Shown piece by piece: positions 1 through 6,376 of a stretch of DNA of 47,162 nt. Location: IMG/VR virus record IMGVR_UViG_3300043427_002326, positions 1 through 47,162 of that record. One strand, 5' to 3'. Source of the stretch: a virus. The notes beneath the pieces were generated by a model. It ran no database searches. It saw nothing but the letters and a program-made list of their open reading frames with translations, and was not told where the DNA came from. The translations under genes and the position numbers were made by a program. How positions within the stretch are numbered: position 1 is the stretch's first letter; every line of letters starts with the position of its first letter.

Positions 1-17
1 CTTTGCACCTGGCTCAT
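1..17 (-). CDS. 5' end of a leftward gene cut by the window edge
   Basis: An ATG at 17-15 overlaps the TGA of the gene ending at 14 as ATGA, the junction style used through this leftward unit. Five codons (MSQVQ) are visible before the edge. If base 1 is joined to base 47162, the frame continues through 13 codons into the gene that otherwise appears to start at 47140. The two pieces are therefore probably one gene of about 109 codons. Function unknown. Confidence 0.5.
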
Positions 18-256
18 TTGACCTCCTCGGTAGTTTCGCTGGGAAGCAGGGACTCCATCCACTGATCCCACGACATTTTCAGGAATTGCTCCAGCTCGAC
101 CAAGCGCTCTAGCTGCTTTTCCTCGTAGTTGGTGTTTAGACCCATCCCTTGGTAACGGATGATCTGCAGCTGGAGCGAGTGCCTGGCGTGGCCAACGGCG
201 TAGTACCAAGGACTTAGGTCTGTGTTGGCGACCTTGGCTTGGAATGGTTCGTACAT
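14..256 (-). CDS. Hypothetical protein of the leftward early unit
   Basis: An 80-residue protein I do not recognise. It has aromatic residues near the N-terminus, an acidic and Leu-rich middle (about residues 44-60, likely helical), and no membrane segment or cysteine motif. It lies downstream of the primase/helicase gene and the 359-700 gene, after a terminator-like hairpin at 309-340. Its stop overlaps the next start as ATGA. The 102 bp upstream contain that hairpin and GC-rich inverted sequence but no clear promoter. Confidence 0.65.
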   Translation of the reverse strand: MYEPFQAKVANTDLSPWYYAVGHARHSLQLQIIRYQGMGLNTNYEEKQLERLVELEQFLKMSWDQWMESLLPSETTEEVK

Positions 257-308
257 TGTTAATCAGTAATGGAGGGCTCGCCGGGGCGGGCTTGCCCTTA
301 GTGTTGCA

Positions 309-340
309 CACAAACAGCCCGACCGCAAGGCCGAGCTGTT
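309..340 (-). terminator. Terminator-like hairpin after the 359-700 gene
   Basis: Read leftward, CAGCTCGGCC and GGTCGGGCTG form a 10-bp stem with two G-U pairs around a TTGC loop, extended by AA/TT and followed by TTTGTG. The U-tract is short, so it may be partial or Rho-assisted. It sits just after the stop of the 359-700 gene. Confidence 0.5.
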
Positions 341-358
341 GCGTTTCTTCACAATCGC

Positions 359-700
359 CTACTCTTGGACGCCAAGCGCGGCTGGTTCGTACTGGGTCAG
401 CACGCATACGTCAGCGCCTTGGCGGAGAGCCGTGCCAACGATGTAGGCGAACTGTTGCGGGGCGTCGTCGGACTCCTGGATCTGGTACTCCTCCACCTCG
501 TAGGTCATGCCCTTGCGGTACCAAGAAACCCGGACCACCGCAAGCAGCTCGTAGGGAATGTCACCAACGGTGTAGCCCAAGGTGGGCTTCCTAGGGCGTT
601 TCGGCTGGGGTGGTTCCGGTTTCACAGGATCTCTCCAAAACACCCACGCGACAACCCGCATGAGCCCTAGGAAAAAGTTAGGCGGGATGAACTGGCCCAT
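359..700 (-). CDS. Hypothetical protein with N-terminal membrane segment
   Basis: About 113 residues. Residues 7-22 are hydrophobic (Phe, Leu, Val, Trp), suggesting a membrane anchor. A Pro/Arg/Lys-rich linker (about 23-42) follows, then a soluble domain that is unassigned. ATG at 700 overlaps the TGA of the primase/helicase gene as TGATG, so I prefer it to the GTG at 709. The C-terminal part, with YTVGDIPYELLAVVRVSWYR and a later YIVGTALRQG, looks like a small beta-rich fold. It is co-transcribed with the primase/helicase. Confidence 0.65.
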   Translation of the reverse strand: MGQFIPPNFFLGLMRVVAWVFWRDPVKPEPPQPKRPRKPTLGYTVGDIPYELLAVVRVSWYRKGMTYEVEEYQIQESDDAPQQFAYIVGTALRQGADVCVLTQYEPAALGVQE

Positions 701-3117
701 CAGTCCCACATCCGTGCGGCTTCCTGCATGAGCTGGTCCAATTCAGCCGCAGATCGCTCATTCCCCTTTGGGGATACATCCAAAACCTGTCCCACTGGGG
801 CAGATTCATTGGTATCACTGGGACTAGCAGTGGGACAAGGCGAGGGGTTGTCCCACTGTGAGCTGGGTTCTGCTCCAGTTACGTCCGAGCAGTGGGACAC
901 GTCCAAGGGCTGTCCCACTGTACTTTCCAGTCCCTGACTGTGTTCTTCCCCAGTGGGACACACATTTATAGACTTTTCACGCGAGGTAATTGCTCGATAA
1001 AAAGCAGTAGGAGAACCACCCCCCTTACTGGGGCGATTTTCAGCAACTTCGATCAACCCCCGCGAGATCAAACGCTGGAGCGCCTTGCGGATGCCGGCGA
1101 CACTTCCACCGCACAAAGGGTCCGCAGCAAGGTCAGAGCGGCTCACAGAGCGCGGATAGACGGCTCTAACGCGCTGGAGCACCCGATCCACCACCGATGC
1201 AGGCCCGGCGCTGTCGGTATCGACCTCCATGTAGTCGGCCAGAGAGAAGGTGAGGTCGTTCTCCAGCTTCATAAGAAGCTTGGAGCCATCACGACCAGCC
1301 CTGGATTTTTCGACGGTGATGAGTCGAGCGTTGTAGCCGGTCTGCTCAACCTGATTTCGATCAGGCCGCCGAAGACCCCACACCTCGTCTACGGCATCCC
1401 TGATGGCGGTGCTGCCCCGGAATCCACCGGTCTTGTTGGCGTGGTGGATCAGCAGGATGGTGCAGGCCGGGAAAAGCCGCCCATTGTTGTTGGCCAGCCA
1501 GTAGATCGGGCTCGCAAACTCCTTTTTGTTTTCGTCGAATGCCGAACCCCTGCTGCAGCCAGTGATCGAATCGATGATCACGAGCTTCGGCTTGTGCTTC
1601 TCGATCAGCTTGACGAAGCGGTAGTACCAGTTCAGGTCCCACCCCATCACCACCGTCACGGGATCCGACGACTGGAACTCCAGATCACGAAGCTGCTGCT
1701 GAACCTGAACTTCGGACTGGTCGCCGTTAAGGATCAAAACCGGCCCGGCTTGCACTGGAACAAGATCACCCCGCACTGAGAACGGAATCCCACGCGCCAC
1801 GTGCTTGGCGATGGTCCAAGCGGACATGGATTTGCCATCACCACCAGCACCGTGAATCATCACGGTGCCTGGGCAAGGCAGCAGATCAGGGATCAGGTAC
1901 TCAAACTTCAGGTCTTTGTTGAGCAAGCTTTCCATCGCCATCTCGTCATCTTGCTGCTCGAACTGCATCTGAGCGATCAGCAACCGCTCCAGCGCCCCAG
2001 CATCTCGATAACCAGCTTCCAACGCCAAAACATTCATGGCGTGCGCCGCTTCGGCGGGGTTTTGAATCTGCTGAATCTCTTTCGCCCGCTTGATGACTTC
2101 GGCGTAGGTGATGACAACCTGCCGAATCCGCGTGACGTTATCCGCCTCAACAGTTTCAACAACCTTTCGCAAATCTTCCGAAAGCCACATGCGGCCCGGA
2201 AGCTGCTGGTCCGCCATCCAAAAGAGGGTTCCGAGGCTGACTGGCCCTTTGCGAAAGGACTTCCAAACCTCCTCGCATGGATTGCCGTCTGCCCAATCCT
2301 GTGAAAATTCAGGGTCTTCCGCCGACCAAGCGGACCAAAGCGTCAAACCAAGGTCAGTTGGCAACTCCGAGTGGATCGCCATCCCCACCTTGACCCAATG
2401 ATCCCGGCTGCCATTGCCCTGCCCCGGAATCACCTTCAGCGCCGACTGAATGATCTCAGCCACCTCAGCTGGATCCCGATCCGAAAAGTCCAGCGCCTTT
2501 CGGTTCTTAATGAAGCCGCCGTCCTGGATCTCCTTACCGGCGTGATCACGCATCTCAGCCAGCAACCACTCAGGGGCGTCAGGAATCGCCTCCAAGTCGC
2601 CTTCAAAGCCGTATTGCCCTTCTGGTGCCTTCCCATCACTGGAGCCCGGATAAGCCCCGTAGATGACGCCCTGACGGCCCCAGAGCACCTCGTAGCCCGC
2701 TCCGGTATCTGACAGGCCAAAACCCTTCACCGAGCCCCACAGGGCCTCTGGAACGCGGAACAGGTATTTCGCCGCATTGGCCTTGGTCGAGGTGATAACT
2801 GGAGCACCCTCCAGCGACTCACCCCACTTTTTCTTGAGACGACTGAGATTCCGATCCACATCGAGAATCACGAGTCCCATGCTGCGACCGCCGGTGAATA
2901 CACCGACTGCCTGGAACACCTCAGGCTTGCGCTCGATCTGTAGTGCCACATCCGACGGCGCCATCACCTGGTGGTGGCTGCGCTCTAGCGGCGTCTTGCC
3001 TTTCGAGATTTTCCCGGACTGGATCGCCTGATCCTTGGCGTAAATCGGTGCATACGCCATTCCCACAGGCAGCTGGCGTACAAAAGCCAGCAGGTCCTGC
3101 GTCTTACCTTGCGACAT
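700..3117 (-). CDS. Prim-pol / RepA-like helicase replication protein
   Basis: An 805-residue protein. The N-terminal part (about 30-195) resembles bifunctional primase-polymerase domains, with LVILDVDRN supplying a DxD metal motif near residue 82 and a GYEVLWGRQGVIYGAYP stretch. Around 225-305 there is a PriCT-2-like region (GNGSRDHWVKVGMAIHSE). From about 410 there is a RecA/RepA-type ATPase with Walker A GAGGDGKS near 420-428 and a Walker B-like KLVIIDS. A winged-helix-like segment lies near 650-715. The tail after about 715 is low complexity and carries the decamer array at 788-960. Its likely role is initiation, primer synthesis and unwinding at the phage origin. It is divergent from the SSB-like gene across a 142-bp regulatory gap. 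Confidence 0.9.
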   Translation of the reverse strand: MSQGKTQDLLAFVRQLPVGMAYAPIYAKDQAIQSGKISKGKTPLERSHHQVMAPSDVALQIERKPEVFQAVGVFTGGRSMGLVILDVDRNLSRLKKKWGESLEGAPVITSTKANAAKYLFRVPEALWGSVKGFGLSDTGAGYEVLWGRQGVIYGAYPGSSDGKAPEGQYGFEGDLEAIPDAPEWLLAEMRDHAGKEIQDGGFIKNRKALDFSDRDPAEVAEIIQSALKVIPGQGNGSRDHWVKVGMAIHSELPTDLGLTLWSAWSAEDPEFSQDWADGNPCEEVWKSFRKGPVSLGTLFWMADQQLPGRMWLSEDLRKVVETVEADNVTRIRQVVITYAEVIKRAKEIQQIQNPAEAAHAMNVLALEAGYRDAGALERLLIAQMQFEQQDDEMAMESLLNKDLKFEYLIPDLLPCPGTVMIHGAGGDGKSMSAWTIAKHVARGIPFSVRGDLVPVQAGPVLILNGDQSEVQVQQQLRDLEFQSSDPVTVVMGWDLNWYYRFVKLIEKHKPKLVIIDSITGCSRGSAFDENKKEFASPIYWLANNNGRLFPACTILLIHHANKTGGFRGSTAIRDAVDEVWGLRRPDRNQVEQTGYNARLITVEKSRAGRDGSKLLMKLENDLTFSLADYMEVDTDSAGPASVVDRVLQRVRAVYPRSVSRSDLAADPLCGGSVAGIRKALQRLISRGLIEVAENRPSKGGGSPTAFYRAITSREKSINVCPTGEEHSQGLESTVGQPLDVSHCSDVTGAEPSSQWDNPSPCPTASPSDTNESAPVGQVLDVSPKGNERSAAELDQLMQEAARMWD
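788..960. repeat. Six alternating copies of TGTCCCACTG (iteron-like array)
   Basis: TGTCCCACTG occurs exactly at 788-797, 849-858 and 911-920. Its reverse complement CAGTGGGACA occurs at 828-837, 890-899 and 951-960. Start-to-start distances are 40, 21, 41, 21 and 40 bp, close to 4 and 2 turns of B-DNA. Two complete inverted pairs (828-858 and 890-920) have 11-bp spacers, and the pattern repeats every 61-62 bp. The array lies inside the 3' end of the primase/helicase gene. Its copies are read in two different codon phases, so the conservation is at DNA level. Likely an origin or iteron array, or an operator; function not shown. Confidence 0.85.
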
Positions 3118-3145
3118 GTTAGACTCTCACATGAGAATGTTCATC

Positions 3146-3178
3146 ACGGCCCCGCAGCTCCCGCTGTAGGGCCGTTTT
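3146..3178 (+). terminator. Long hairpin with T-tract between divergent replication genes
   Basis: ACGGCCC (3146-3152) pairs with GGGCCGT (3169-3175), enclosing a second stem CAGC/GCTG with a TCCC loop, and TTTTCT follows. It has the form of a rightward intrinsic terminator, yet no rightward gene precedes it. A TAGACT box at 3120-3125 could start a short transcript ending here. It could instead be an attenuator, an insulator or an origin structure. Confidence 0.55.
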
Positions 3179-3185
3179 CTCATGG

Positions 3186-3217
3186 TAGCCACTGGGTCAA
3201 TACCGTGTTACTGTGTA
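3186..3217 (+). promoter_or_regulatory. Extended -10 promoter of the SSB-like gene with dyad
   Basis: TGTTACTGT at 3206-3214 is an extended -10 (TGn followed by TACTGT). A weak -35, TAGCCA, lies at 3186-3191 with a 17-bp spacer. The -10 is covered by a small dyad, TTAC-TGT-GTAA (3208-3218), matching the core of the dyad at 41804-41818. The expected transcript would start about 35-40 nt before the ATG at 3260. Confidence 0.6.
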
Positions 3218-3259
3218 AGACGTTGGCACCCCTGCCGACCACACAAAACACCTAAAAAC

Positions 3260-3841
3260 ATGGCTTTCCTTTCAAAATCCGCATCCGCAGCCGTTACCGG
3301 CAACAGCACCGGCGGTGGTTACCTCAGCCTGAGCAAGCTTCCCGATGGAGGATCCGTCCGCTTCGCTTTACTCACTGACGAACCTCTGGAGTTCTACGAA
3401 GCCTGGGGTGCCGCCAACGGAACCAACAAGCCCTTCCGCTTCGACTTCGAGCCCACCTATGAGGACGTGGTTGCCGAAATGGGCGAGTTCGAGCCCCGCG
3501 AAGGACGCGGCGGCCCCGGCACCGCAGACACCAAATTCGCCATCGCCTGCCCCGTCTACAACTACGAGTCCGGCAAAGTCCAAGTCCTGCAAATCACCCA
3601 AAAGTCCATCCTGAAAGAGATCGACCAGATCTCCCAGATGGAGGATTACTCCAACCTGCTGGAGTGGGACTTCACGATCAGCAAAAAAGGCAGCGGCCTG
3701 CTCACTGAGTACACCGTGCGCCCAGTACCCCGCAAGAAAGGCAGCCAAGAGCACATCGACGCCGCCTGGATCGAGGCCAAATCCGAAGGTTTCGACCTCA
3801 CCCGCCTGCTGAGCGGCGGAAACCCCTTTAAGGCCGCCTGA
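3260..3841 (+). CDS. Putative single-stranded DNA-binding protein
   Basis: A 193-residue protein starting at MAFLSK; upstream in-frame codons would extend into the promoter. It has a GSVRFALL beta strand near residue 30, an aromatic-rich centre, and LEWDFTISKKGSGLLTEYTV near 133-152, a pattern of small phage SSB-like proteins of OB-fold type. The C-terminus is not strongly acidic, unlike bacterial SSB. It lies opposite the prim-pol/helicase and upstream of a RecB-like nuclease, which supports a role in replication or recombination. The assignment rests on resemblance and context, not on a diagnostic motif. Confidence 0.6.
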   Translation: MAFLSKSASAAVTGNSTGGGYLSLSKLPDGGSVRFALLTDEPLEFYEAWGAANGTNKPFRFDFEPTYEDVVAEMGEFEPREGRGGPGTADTKFAIACPVYNYESGKVQVLQITQKSILKEIDQISQMEDYSNLLEWDFTISKKGSGLLTEYTVRPVPRKKGSQEHIDAAWIEAKSEGFDLTRLLSGGNPFKAA

Positions 3842-4041
3842 TGACTGAAACCATTAGGTGCTCAACATGCCGTTGGGGCTGGGGCTTCAAAGATGATGAT
3901 GGCGTGGTTGTCCGGGAATACGGGTATTGCCGCAGGTACGCTCCGAGACCTACTGGGTTTAATCCGCAATTAGAAGCTACCCAATGGCCAGTGGTTGCGG
4001 CTGTTGCGGGCTGCGGCGATTGGATGAGCTGCAAAATCTGA
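3841..4041 (+). CDS. Small Cys-rich protein
   Basis: A 66-residue protein starting in an ATGA-like overlap with the SSB-like gene (A at 3841). CSTCRWGWGF near residue 7 and later single cysteines (CRR, AGCGDW, SCKI) suggest a zinc-binding knuckle of the CxxC type seen in small phage proteins. No function can be assigned. It is translationally coupled to the SSB-like gene and followed immediately by an intrinsic terminator. Confidence 0.75.
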   Translation: MTETIRCSTCRWGWGFKDDDGVVVREYGYCRRYAPRPTGFNPQLEATQWPVVAAVAGCGDWMSCKI

Positions 4042-4048
4042 TTCACTT

Positions 4049-4072
4049 AGCCCCTTTAACCGGGGGCTTTTT
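4049..4072 (+). terminator. Intrinsic terminator after the SSB-like operon
   Basis: AGCCCC (4049-4054) pairs with GGGGCT (4063-4068) around a short loop, and the hairpin runs into TTTTT. It lies 7 bp after the stop of the Cys-rich gene. Confidence 0.85.
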
Positions 4073-4106
4073 ATTGTCAAACCGAGCTTGACAGGGTAAT
4101 GTAGCT

Positions 4107-4967
4107 ATGGGAAAAACTATTCAAATGGCCTCCAATACGCAAGACACACTGGCATCACTGCGTAAATGGAGACTGGAACAAGACAACTCTGGCCCCTTCC
4201 GGGTCTACCGAGACATTAACGGCAACATTTACCATAGTGTTACACACATCCTGAAGGAAACAAGCGACAAAACCGGACTGGAGCGCTGGGAAGCCCGCCT
4301 GGGACCGGTCGAAGCAAGCTGCCAACGGAATGTTGCAGCCACCAGGGGCAACATGGCCCATTCACAAGCTGAATACCTACTCAAAACCGCCCAACAGCTG
4401 GCACGCTCCACCGCCAACAAGCGCAACTCAATCCGCTGGGACGAACAAGGCCTGGCACGCATCCCGGTTCCCATCACGCAATGGGCACTAAAACGAGTCC
4501 GCCCGAATGTTCCCCGAGTCGGCTGGAGCGCCTCAGGTTACGCCCGCGGATTGTCCGACTGGATCGCCGAAAACGTCACCGAGATTTTTGCCAGCGAATT
4601 TTCCATTCACCACCCAGCAGGCTTTGCTGGAACCTGTGACGCCCTGATTGGGCTCAAAAATAACGAGCTGGTACTAGCGGACTGGAAAACCAGCGTGGGC
4701 CGCAAAACCAAGACTGATGATGACGGACTGGAACGCCTACCACCCGGACATTCCTACATCGACCAGTGCGGGGCCTATTCACTGGGCCTCACCCACCTCA
4801 CCGGCCTCAAACCAACTGGAGCAGCCATCGTGCTGGCACGCCGCTGCGGTGCCCCGAACATTCACTACATGACGCGAGCCGAACTAGACGAGGCTGAAAA
4901 CGCATTCATGGCCAGGGTGGAGCTTTACTTCGACCAACTCCAGTCCTCGCTTCAACGTGAAGCGTAA
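4107..4967 (+). CDS. PD-(D/E)XK nuclease, RecB/Cas4-like
   Basis: Up to 286 residues. The nuclease core is visible: an N-terminal YHSVTHILKETSD segment, ATRGNMAHSQAEYLL (the conserved RG-x2-H helix of RecB-like nucleases) near residue 80, GTCDALIG near 173 with the first acidic metal ligand, VLADWKTS near 190 (the D-x-K pair), and QCGAYSLGL near 221. This is a complete PD-(D/E)XK order, so it is probably a phage exonuclease for recombination or end processing. An internal ATG at 4125 is an alternative start: the promoter-like TTGTCA (4075-4080) with TAATGT (17-bp spacer) would place the transcript start near 4107. No ribosome site decides between them. Confidence 0.85.
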   Translation: MGKTIQMASNTQDTLASLRKWRLEQDNSGPFRVYRDINGNIYHSVTHILKETSDKTGLERWEARLGPVEASCQRNVAATRGNMAHSQAEYLLKTAQQLARSTANKRNSIRWDEQGLARIPVPITQWALKRVRPNVPRVGWSASGYARGLSDWIAENVTEIFASEFSIHHPAGFAGTCDALIGLKNNELVLADWKTSVGRKTKTDDDGLERLPPGHSYIDQCGAYSLGLTHLTGLKPTGAAIVLARRCGAPNIHYMTRAELDEAENAFMARVELYFDQLQSSLQREA

Positions 4968-4987
4968 TTATCCGTCATTCATAATCT

Positions 4988-5049
4988 CAATAAATCCCGT
5001 TTATTGACAATCCAAGTATTGCCTGGAACATCCATTCACCCAATACTTG
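4988..5049. promoter_or_regulatory. Regulatory gap with two perfect inverted repeats and a TTGACA box
   Basis: CAATAAA (4988-4994) and TTTATTG (5000-5006) form a 7-bp dyad with a 5-nt loop. CAAGTATTG (5013-5021) and CAATACTTG (5041-5049) form a 9-bp dyad with a 19-nt spacer. A perfect -35, TTGACA (5004-5009), overlaps the first dyad, with a weak -10 near 5026-5031 inside the second. This is operator-like geometry in an otherwise empty 126-bp gap. The first dyad might also end the nuclease transcript. Confidence 0.5.
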
Positions 5050-5082
5050 CGGATCTCAAGTGTGTCTCAGAGTGAGATCCGC

Positions 5083-5091
5083 TGGTACAAT
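5083..5091 (+). promoter_or_regulatory. Extended -10 promoter
   Basis: TGGTACAAT matches TGnTAnnnT and belongs to the extended -10 family seen at 3206, 6032(-), 6065, 6345, 7964 and 41818(-). No convincing -35 precedes it. It lies just before the AP2-domain reading frame; a start near 5098 would exclude the first TTG codon of that frame. Confidence 0.45.
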
Positions 5092-5093
5092 GG

Positions 5094-5342
5094 TTGCCTG
5101 AGCGTGGCTGGAACCACCTCAGGCCGGACAACCTCCTTACCAGGCCGTCATGTCACAGTAACCGGGGCAACTTTGGCGGTACCTGGGTGGAACGTAAGCA
5201 GCGATGGCAGGCTCAAATCCGCATCAATGGTAAGGTCAAGTGGCTGGGATACCACCGCACCCAAGCGGACGCGGTGGCAGCCTACTGGCAAGCGGTGGAA
5301 CGTTACGGGTTGGCTGATGTCCGCACCTTACGGGATGGCTGA
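5094..5342 (+). CDS. AP2-type DNA-binding domain, probably a remnant of an HNH-AP2 endonuclease
   Basis: Residues 29-72 fit the AP2 pattern found in phage HNH homing endonucleases: GTWVERKQRWQAQIRINGK, then a WLGY strand, then an Ala-rich helix (ADAVAAYWQAVERYG). The preceding LRPDNLLTR...NRG recalls the linker between HNH and AP2 domains, but the HNH core is missing. No ATG is available: the frame opens with TTG at 5094 and its only other candidates are internal. This suggests a decayed or truncated mobile gene, or a small regulator using TTG. Its 3' end overlaps the convergent gene 5303-5725 by 40 bp. Confidence 0.6.
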   Translation: MPERGWNHLRPDNLLTRPSCHSNRGNFGGTWVERKQRWQAQIRINGKVKWLGYHRTQADAVAAYWQAVERYGLADVRTLRDG

Positions 5343-5725
5343 GCTTTGCCGGCATCGCTTCGCGTCTTACGTGGGGCACCCGTTGTTGCCTTAGTCCTAG
5401 TGGCTGGCGCCTTAGGTGGTTCCGGTGTGCGCGGAAAAAGTCCCGCAGCTTGTGGAAAAAGCTCGGCGGGGATGTCAGCTCCGCCGTTGCAGCGCTGGCA
5501 CGCCCGCCAGTACGGCACAAGCTCCCGCCATAGCTGCAGCGGGCCTTCCTTGCCGTGGGCTGCCTGCAGAGCCAGCAAATCAGCCCAGTCCGTAGCCTCA
5601 ATGCTGGAACGTTCAACCGCCCAGCGCAGGTCGCGCAGGTGGCGCTTCTCAAGTCGCAACTGTTCGCGTTCCGCCTCTCGGCTCTCGCGCTGGCGCCCCT
5701 TGGTTGTCCACTCTCCTCCCGTCAT
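5303..5725 (-). CDS. Hypothetical basic protein
   Basis: A 140-residue protein. The N-terminal half (about 8-45) is rich in Arg, Glu and Leu and probably helical. There is a CQRC pair near residue 74 (YWRACQRCNGG). The C-terminal third is a Pro/Lys/Arg/Thr-rich disordered tail that may bind nucleic acid. The start overlaps the stop of the upstream gene (ATGA at 5725-5722), so the two are coupled and share the promoter at 6024-6052. Not recognised by family. Confidence 0.65.
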   Translation of the reverse strand: MTGGEWTTKGRQRESREAEREQLRLEKRHLRDLRWAVERSSIEATDWADLLALQAAHGKEGPLQLWRELVPYWRACQRCNGGADIPAELFPQAAGLFPRTPEPPKAPATRTKATTGAPRKTRSDAGKAQPSRKVRTSANP

Positions 5726-5994
5726 TCCTGGGGCTCCACGTAGGCCGACTCAATGCGAGCGCCGCAGCAGTCACAGAAAAGCTCCGGATCCTCCCAATTA
5801 GCCTCAACAGCCACCAGGCCCCAGCCATCGGTGCCGGTAGTGGTGGCGATGCTCTCGCGCTCAGCGCTGGCGCACTTGTGGCAGCAGGCGCCGCCATCGT
5901 GAAACACGCCGAATAGCGGATAACCGCCAGGCCAAGCGTAAGGACTGGCGCTGAGCTGATCAGCGAACCGGAGGCTGCGTGATTGTGTCGTCAT
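5722..5994 (-). CDS. Conserved phage-type zinc-knuckle protein
   Basis: A 90-residue protein with FHDGGACCHKCA near residue 31 and LFCDCCGARIESAY near 72-85, giving two CxxC pairs that probably bind one zinc. The order (GG-x-C-x2-C, then a WEDPELFC strand and a CCG-x-IESAY end) matches a widespread family of short phage and bacterial proteins of unknown function. It is first in a two-gene leftward unit transcribed from the back-to-back promoter at 6024-6073. Confidence 0.8.
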   Translation of the reverse strand: MTTQSRSLRFADQLSASPYAWPGGYPLFGVFHDGGACCHKCASAERESIATTTGTDGWGLVAVEANWEDPELFCDCCGARIESAYVEPQE

Positions 5995-6023
5995 GGTTCC
6001 CTATGGGTTGGGGATACCCTGCG

Positions 6024-6073
6024 ACAGTAGCACGGGTCGCAACCCTTGGCAGCTGGCGCTTATGTGGTACTGT
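6024..6073. promoter_or_regulatory. Back-to-back divergent extended -10 promoters with overlapping -35 boxes
   Basis: Rightward: TTGGCA (6046-6051), 16-bp spacer, TACTGT (6068-6073) preceded by TGG. Leftward: CTGCCA (6052-6047), 17-bp spacer, TACTGT (6029-6024) preceded by TGC. The two -35 boxes share 5 bp. Both -10 hexamers are identical. Expected leaders are about 20-25 nt to the starts at 6100 (+) and 5994 (-). Confidence 0.7.
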
Positions 6074-6099
6074 ATGGGAGCAAACCAGCAAGCCACACC

Positions 6100-6342
6100 A
6101 TGGCATACCAAAAGCCCCGCCTCCGTCCCGAGCGCTTCCTAGGTTTCGACTGGAATCAGGCAACCACGCAACTGCGCGGTCTGGAACGGCAGCAAGCCCT
6201 GGCATTGTTCCAATGGGCAGCCCCGCGTTACAGCAGCCTTGGCACTGATCAGGCTGCCTACTGGAAGCGTTACGGCACCGCAGCCACCTACGCCCGCATC
6301 AATCGCGTCCGCACCTGGCTAGGACTGGAACCCTACGCCTGA
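6100..6342 (+). CDS. Hypothetical small basic protein
   Basis: An 80-residue protein starting at MAYQKPRL. It is aromatic and basic (PERFLGFDW, YWKRYG, YARINRVRTWLGLEPYA) and probably helical, without cysteines or membrane segments. The start is fixed by the promoter at 6065-6073, which excludes earlier in-frame codons. Its stop region overlaps the next promoter at 6345. I do not recognise the family; it lies among small early genes likely to modify the host. Confidence 0.65.
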   Translation: MAYQKPRLRPERFLGFDWNQATTQLRGLERQQALALFQWAAPRYSSLGTDQAAYWKRYGTAATYARINRVRTWLGLEPYA

Positions 6343-6344
6343 TG

Positions 6345-6356
6345 TGGTACAGTACC
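6345..6356 (+). promoter_or_regulatory. Extended -10 promoter with embedded palindrome
   Basis: TGGTACAGT (6345-6353) is an extended -10. It overlaps a perfect palindrome GGTAC-A-GTACC (6346-6356). The next start codon is ATG at 6377. Confidence 0.55.
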
Positions 6357-6376
6357 AACAGCCAAACCTAGGCACC

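Noticed and set aside
788-960. CRISPR array or transposon ends for the repeated decamer
   Set aside because: The repeats are only 10 bp, alternate in orientation and lie in a coding frame. There are no long direct repeats or unique spacers, and no transposase is nearby.
892-1779. A 295-codon rightward frame opposite the primase/helicase gene
   Set aside because: It is antisense to a gene with intact motifs, has atypical composition, and has no promoter or ribosome site.
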